Both the position numbers and the translations under genes were made by a program. Shown here piece by piece: positions 60,241-64,000 of a DNA stretch of 64,000 nucleotides; positions within the stretch are counted from its first letter, which is position 1, and each line of letters starts with the position of its first letter. The DNA is from an uncultured Elusimicrobia bacterium (GTDB lineage: Bacteria; Elusimicrobiota; Elusimicrobia; UBA1565; UBA9628), in assembly GCA_903830945.1 (NCBI GenBank), contig CAIKVT010000058.1:169179-233178 (forward strand), given 5' to 3'. Below the pieces are notes generated by a model, which made no database searches, was not told the origin of the DNA, and worked only from the letters and a program-made list of their open reading frames with translations.

Positions 60241-62795
60241 CGCAGAATCAAAATTTTCTTGATGATCTTAGCCACCCCGGGGCTCGTGATCACGGCCACA
60301 TAACCGCCTGTGGCCACGTCCTGCCCCGAGTCATTGCGCACGTCCCATCTCATCTTGCCGCTTGAGCTCTCCGAGCTGAAGCTCGTCACCAATTGCCCGG
60401 TGATCGTGTAAATCTTGATGCTCACGCTGTTGGGGAGATTGTCGAAGATGATGCCGGAGTTGGGATTGCCGGCCGTGTAGCCCACCCCCTTGTCCGCATC
60501 TCCGCCGTTAGGCTTGAACGGAATTGGGTAGACCCGCAGGCCGGACAAATCCGATGCGGCCCCTGTTCCAAAAGCAGTGAAAATGGACAAATGGTTGATC
60601 TGCCCGATAACCAACTTACGCCTCGTGTCAACGATAGATCCAAGCACCAGGTCCCACTGTCCGTTGCCCTCGTTGAGCACATAAAGCTGCAAAGTCTCCA
60701 CGCGCACGGGCGGAGAGGCGCCGTCCACAAAGCCGGGGTTGATAGAGTCGTAATAGGGCACCGCCACGGTGACCGGCAAAACAAAGGTCTCAGTGGAACG
60801 CAACCCGTTTATGGCGATGATGAACTCGGTCAAGGAACCGATCGATTCCCGCATGCCGCCTGGCGCGCCGGCAGCCGCGATCAAGGACGTGGTGTTGCTT
60901 AGCAGCGGCCGGAACAAGGGCGCCTCGGAAAGAATCCAGGTCGTAGTGTCGCTCAGGAGAACCGGCGGGATGTCGAGTTCCGTCTTGCCGTTGGTCCCGA
61001 CCAGCGTATGGCTCGAAGTCCCGCTGATGTATAGCCCCTGCTCGGGCGTGGCTACGGTCATGGTGATGGAGAAGGCCTGGCCGCTTATATTGGATGCCTC
61101 CAGGTAGCGGGAATAGGACGTGGCTGAAGAAAGACCGGTTTCTAGGTAGTACGTGGTCGAGCCGGCCAGGGAAGCGAGCAATCCTCCGGTGGAAGTGAAA
61201 AGATAGAAATTATCCGCTTGGCCCCCGGCCGCGGCCCACAGCCAGCGTATCGTGGCGCTGGACACGGTTTGACCGCTCAACACAGGCGCGCCGGGAGGAG
61301 GCCCGGTGGTGGGCCAATGCACGTAATGGGATGGGTCGTCAGCATATGCGGCTCCGCTGCGCGATCCTGACGGAGAGACCATATAAATGCTCGTGCCGTT
61401 TAAGAGCAAGCTCGCGTCGATGTTGGCTCCGTTGTCCATCGCGAAGGCAATGCCCGTATAGGTCGCCACCACGACCTGCCCGCCTAAAAAATATATGGCT
61501 CTGGCGTCGGACGATAAATTCTGGAAGGTGACGTGAGATACAGCCAGGCCCGTGGCTGCGGGGTCGATCCCAAGCCCGTATCGGGCCGCTGTGATGGTGT
61601 TGGAGGAAAGCGTGACATCCGGAGATTGGACTCGAATTCCGCAATCGAGCGCAGTGATGGTGCTCAAGGTCACGGTGTCGTTGCCCGTCCCAGGTAAGAA
61701 GATGCCGTCGCCCGCGCTCGTTATGGTGTTGCCGCTGAAGATGTTGTTGCCGCCGCTCACTGTTATGATGCCGCTAGTAAAACTGGAGCTTTGGCTGTCC
61801 GTGATGGTGCTGTTGCTGATGAGATTCCAGCTGGCCTGGATCCACACACCGTAGGATAAGCCGCCGCAAATCGGAACGATGGCGAGATTCTGCAGGGTCA
61901 CGGAGGCCATCTCAATGTCAAAAACAATCCCTGTTTCGCAGTAGCCTGGCGCGATGGTGGGCATGGGCGCGGCCGGATGGCCCATGATAATGAGTCGATC
62001 TAGGGGGCCTGGCGAACCGCCTGAGAGAGAAACCGTTTCATCATAGGTCTGCCCGTCGCGGATGATTACGCAGGAGTTTCCGTGGCCGTGAACGTTATCT
62101 CTCGCCGCGGTGACGGCGCTATTGATATTGTTGTAGTCGCAGCCCCCAACCTGGCAGACGTTGTAAGTCACATCGCACGCATCGGAATTGGGCGTTTTGA
62201 TTGAAATGGCTGAGGAATAGCCGCTATCATCCATGGCGGACACCTTGATCTTGAAATAAAAGGTCGTGTTGTCCCAAATGCCATCGGCCAAGTAATAGCT
62301 CGTGGTCTCAAGGCCTATGCTTCCGGTTGAGGACGCCAGGTTCACGGAGAAATTCGACATGGTGGATAAGACCACGAGCGGCGCCTCGCTTGCGGGGCTG
62401 TCCAACTGCCAGGACAGGGTCAAAGAATTGCTCGATACTGTCTCGAAGAACGGAACATTCAACCAAACCAAAAAAATCGTGGCTTCTTTCTGGATGTTGT
62501 AATCGGAAAGGGTTCTATTATCCTCCAGCACATGACCCATAAAAGTGAGCCGCTGCTGGTCCGGAGGGATCGCCTCGCGATCTTGAATTTTATTCTTAAC
62601 GTTCTGGGTTGTGTCAGTGGGCTCGACATCCAGCGTGATATTTCTTCCCGTCTGAGTCCTGACGAAAATCTGCATGGCCTGGACTGAGATCGGGGACAAT
62701 AAAAACGCCAGGAAGATCATGCCGACGCCGGCCGCGGATTGCAGGCGGTATAAGGCGGGGGGGTACGGAACAGGTCTCGATATTATTTTTTGCAT
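60237..62795 (-). CDS. Exported protein: ubiquitin domain, Fn3, beta-helix, FlgD-like C-terminal domain
   Basis: 852 residues. 1-40: signal peptide ending SVQA. 41-112: ubiquitin domain (see separate entry). About 113-200: fibronectin III-like domain. About 215-480: right-handed parallel beta-helix repeats ([48 protein letters not shown]), the fold of surface carbohydrate-binding or cleaving proteins. About 495-590: second Fn3-like domain. About 750-852: FlgD-like/T9SS-type C-terminal domain ([44 protein letters not shown]). A surface or secreted protein seems clear; the target is unknown. It is followed by a coupled PorV-like gene. GC is noticeably lower than in the rest of the window (53% in one 60-base sample). 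Confidence 0.88.
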   Translation of the reverse strand: MQKIISRPVPYPPALYRLQSAAGVGMIFLAFLLSPISVQAMQIFVRTQTGRNITLDVEPTDTTQNVKNKIQDREAIPPDQQRLTFMGHVLEDNRTLSDYNIQKEATIFLVWLNVPFFETVSSNSLTLSWQLDSPASEAPLVVLSTMSNFSVNLASSTGSIGLETTSYYLADGIWDNTTFYFKIKVSAMDDSGYSSAISIKTPNSDACDVTYNVCQVGGCDYNNINSAVTAARDNVHGHGNSCVIIRDGQTYDETVSLSGGSPGPLDRLIIMGHPAAPMPTIAPGYCETGIVFDIEMASVTLQNLAIVPICGGLSYGVWIQASWNLISNSTITDSQSSSFTSGIITVSGGNNIFSGNTITSAGDGIFLPGTGNDTVTLSTITALDCGIRVQSPDVTLSSNTITAARYGLGIDPAATGLAVSHVTFQNLSSDARAIYFLGGQVVVATYTGIAFAMDNGANIDASLLLNGTSIYMVSPSGSRSGAAYADDPSHYVHWPTTGPPPGAPVLSGQTVSSATIRWLWAAAGGQADNFYLFTSTGGLLASLAGSTTYYLETGLSSATSYSRYLEASNISGQAFSITMTVATPEQGLYISGTSSHTLVGTNGKTELDIPPVLLSDTTTWILSEAPLFRPLLSNTTSLIAAAGAPGGMRESIGSLTEFIIAINGLRSTETFVLPVTVAVPYYDSINPGFVDGASPPVRVETLQLYVLNEGNGQWDLVLGSIVDTRRKLVIGQINHLSIFTAFGTGAASDLSGLRVYPIPFKPNGGDADKGVGYTAGNPNSGIIFDNLPNSVSIKIYTITGQLVTSFSSESSSGKMRWDVRNDSGQDVATGGYVAVITSPGVAKIIKKILILR
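62466..62675 (-). other. Ubiquitin domain, about 73% identical to eukaryotic ubiquitin
   Basis: Residues 41-110 of the protein align without gaps to residues 1-70 of human ubiquitin recalled from memory: [34 protein letters not shown] and [17 protein letters not shown] count 51 identities of 70. Lys27, Lys29 and Lys63 are kept; Lys6, Lys11 and Lys33 are Arg and Lys48 is His. The hydrophobic patch is altered (Leu8 to Gln, Ile44 to Thr; Val70 kept). The conjugating LRLRGG tail is replaced by WLNVPF running on into the next domain, so it cannot be used as a normal modifier. Confidence 0.93.
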
Positions 62796-62806
62796 CCATC
62801 ACCGAA

Positions 62807-62836
62807 GGCCCCCGCAGGGGTCCAGCTAGGGTTATA
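62807..62836 (-). promoter_or_regulatory. Promoter and leader hairpin of the ubiquitin-domain gene
   Basis: TATAAC at 62836-62831 on the minus strand predicts a start near 62824. The leader would then begin with the GC-rich hairpin GGACCCC - TGC - GGGGGCC (62823-62807) at its very 5' end, a kind of structure that stabilises mRNA. Confidence 0.4.
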
Positions 62837-63154
62837 GTACTAAAAACGCTTTGCAGCATTTCCGTCCGATTCCTAAAAAAATCCGCAAAAAACCATGTGG
62901 CAGCCAAATATAAATCGCTCAGGATACTTAGCGGATTCTTTAAGACCGCCTTCGCCCGTTCCGCTCTCTGTTCTCGACGCGGTCGGCCAGGTCACTCAAG
63001 CAAATATAGACATCGATGCCGTTGAGGAGCCGGCCGAGCATCGGCATGTCCGGCCGTTTCCATTGACGTTCCTCCCAAAAACTAGACCATTTGGTGGTTT
63101 AAAAAATTGCTAATTTGAAGTCCTGAGGCTCCCCCCATCTATTTTTATGTCGGT
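62837..63154. other. Intergenic stretch with a small leftover frame
   Basis: About 320 bases of AT-richer DNA between the ubiquitin-domain gene and the second PorV-like gene. I see no RNA gene. A 35-codon minus-strand frame (63047-62940) reads MPMLGRLLNGIDVYICLSDL and continues in a basic tail; it looks like a remnant of a longer gene, but no family is recognised. A GGAGG site precedes a different 23-codon frame, and neither is convincing. Confidence 0.35.
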
Positions 63155-64000
63155 TTACGCGTGAACGACCTCGCGCCAGCCGATTTTCATGCCGTCAGAC
63201 GGCTTGAGCGACAGGCTCTTTACCGCCGAGTTTACGGTCGACTTGGCGAGGGGGGCTGAGGCGCCGGCGCTGACGGGGCCGAGATCGTCCCGCTCGACAC
63301 CCCCGGCGCAATGATGGGCGCCGTTGCCGGGGGGTTGGCGATCAGCAGCGTCTGAGGTTCGCTGGGGGGGACCGCTGCGCTGGGGGCCGTCGGCACAATG
63401 GCGGGCACCGGGGAGGCCTTCGCCATAGGTGGTGTTTTGGCAGTCGGCCCGCCCCATCGATACCCCACGCTTGCCCGGTTCGAATAGCCCAGCGTTCCGA
63501 ATGGCACGATCGCGTAGTCGAAATCAAAGTCATGGACCCTGACGCCGATGCCCGCCGTGATCCCCACTCCGGCGTCGTTGCTCTGGTTGTAGCCCAGCCG
63601 CAGGGCCAGCACCTTGAGCACCCGCGTCTCTACGCCCGCGGACACAGTGGCCGCATCATTGCGCTCCTTGACCACGTCCAGCGCCAAGGCGCTGCTCGCC
63701 CCCAGCCAGTCGAGCTGGTACGCCCCGCCTAAGCGATAGGTGAGCGGCTGGTTCTCGTGCGCCTGGTCATAGGTCACCGCCGGGCCCATGTTCTGCACCG
63801 CCGCGCCCACCGAAAGCCCCCGCAGCCGCGAAATAACATAGTGCGCGCCCAAGTCGAAAGCCACGTTGTCCCGCGGCGTCTGGTCTATGGTCTCCCGGAT
63901 GTACTTGGCCCCGCCTCCGACAGAGAAATCTTCGGTCAGCCTACGGCCGTAGCCCGCGCTCAGCGCCAGGTCTGAGAGAGAGGTGTCCCCAAGCCCGCTC
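63155..64000 (-). CDS. Second PorV-like outer-membrane protein (5' partial, likely frameshifted 3' end)
   Basis: The frame is open to the end of the window, so the N-terminus is missing. Visible barrel strands (GYGRRLTEDFSVGGGAKYIR, LGAHYVISRLRGLSVGAAVQ, LRLGYNQSNDAGVGITAGIG) are clearly related to the PorV-like protein at 59311. After the last strand (SVGYRWGG) comes a Pro/Ala/Ser linker and the frame stops at 63232. The next 77 bases continue in another frame with strongly coding-like codons (SLSLKPSDGMKIGWREVVHA) to a stop at 63155. One extra base in the six-G run at 63250-63255 would join them, so I annotate to 63155 as probable. Confidence 0.75.

Noticed and set aside
60237-62795. Eukaryotic contamination as explanation for the ubiquitin domain
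   Set aside because: Signal peptide before it, bacterial surface domains after it in the same frame, a four-base overlap with a PorV-like gene, and no intron.

Overview
The window reads as a piece of chromosome from a Gram-negative (diderm), high-GC bacterium, most likely a member of the Elusimicrobiota; that placement is inference, not proven. It rests on the two type IV pilins with the LVVVLIVGILAAVAVPQYFG start, PorV-like barrel proteins next to a multidomain exported protein with a FlgD-like C-terminal domain, the MFS-PlsC-AMP ligase fusion, and LptD plus Tol-Pal genes. Coding density is very high, neighbouring genes commonly overlap by 4 bases, and no tRNA, rRNA, CRISPR array or insertion sequence was recognised.

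Layout. 1-10168: YacL-like PIN/TRAM protein, ispDF (isoprenoid precursors), an outer-membrane-type protein, alr, and an mfd - two SurA-like foldases - pdxA run. 10170-15204: a compact accessory locus with DUF364 protein, a membrane/THEP1-type NTPase fusion, a TonB-dependent receptor and a ModE-type DNA-binding protein. Two near-identical 24-bp palindromes of the ModE-box type sit in front of the DUF364 gene and the receptor gene, so this looks like a molybdate/tungstate-responsive outer-membrane uptake system of unusual composition. 15230-25714: a membrane-TPR protein, then murA-folC-ROK kinase-lptD, two sugar nucleotide genes and tdk, closed by a clear terminator. 25741-28712: two tandem pilins divergent from an OmpR-type response regulator/histidine kinase pair. 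28693-33527: lipoprotein, tolB, cpoB, pal, CheY-like regulator, MauE/DoxX-like membrane protein and a DsbA-like protein. 33620-41524: two polytopic glycosyltransferases (one of strikingly high GC), a PAS/HD pair, several uncharacterised proteins and proline iminopeptidase. 41576-48358: an unbroken six-gene nucleotide operon pyrC-pyrD-pyrF-pyrE-purM-purNH, ending in a PurN-PurH fusion. 48463-52626: Fur-family regulator, FeoA-FeoB fusion, PilB/GspE ATPase. 52748-59071: MFS/acyltransferase/acyl-ACP ligase fusion, PAP2-like phosphatase, and an SPFH protein with internal repeats, flanked by a 66-bp direct repeat. 59311-64000: a PorV-like protein, an exported protein that begins with a ubiquitin domain, and a second PorV-like gene running off the end.

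The most striking object is the ubiquitin domain (62466-62675): by my gapless alignment to human ubiquitin recalled from memory, 51 of its first 70 residues are identical. It is placed so that signal peptidase cleavage would expose ubiquitin Met1, but it lacks the conjugating Gly-Gly tail. It is translationally coupled to a PorV-like gene, which suggests export to the cell surface. The second is the ModE-box locus. A third, genome-wide theme is that many promoters place a TATAAT-type -10 element directly before the start codon, which predicts leaderless or near-leaderless mRNAs.
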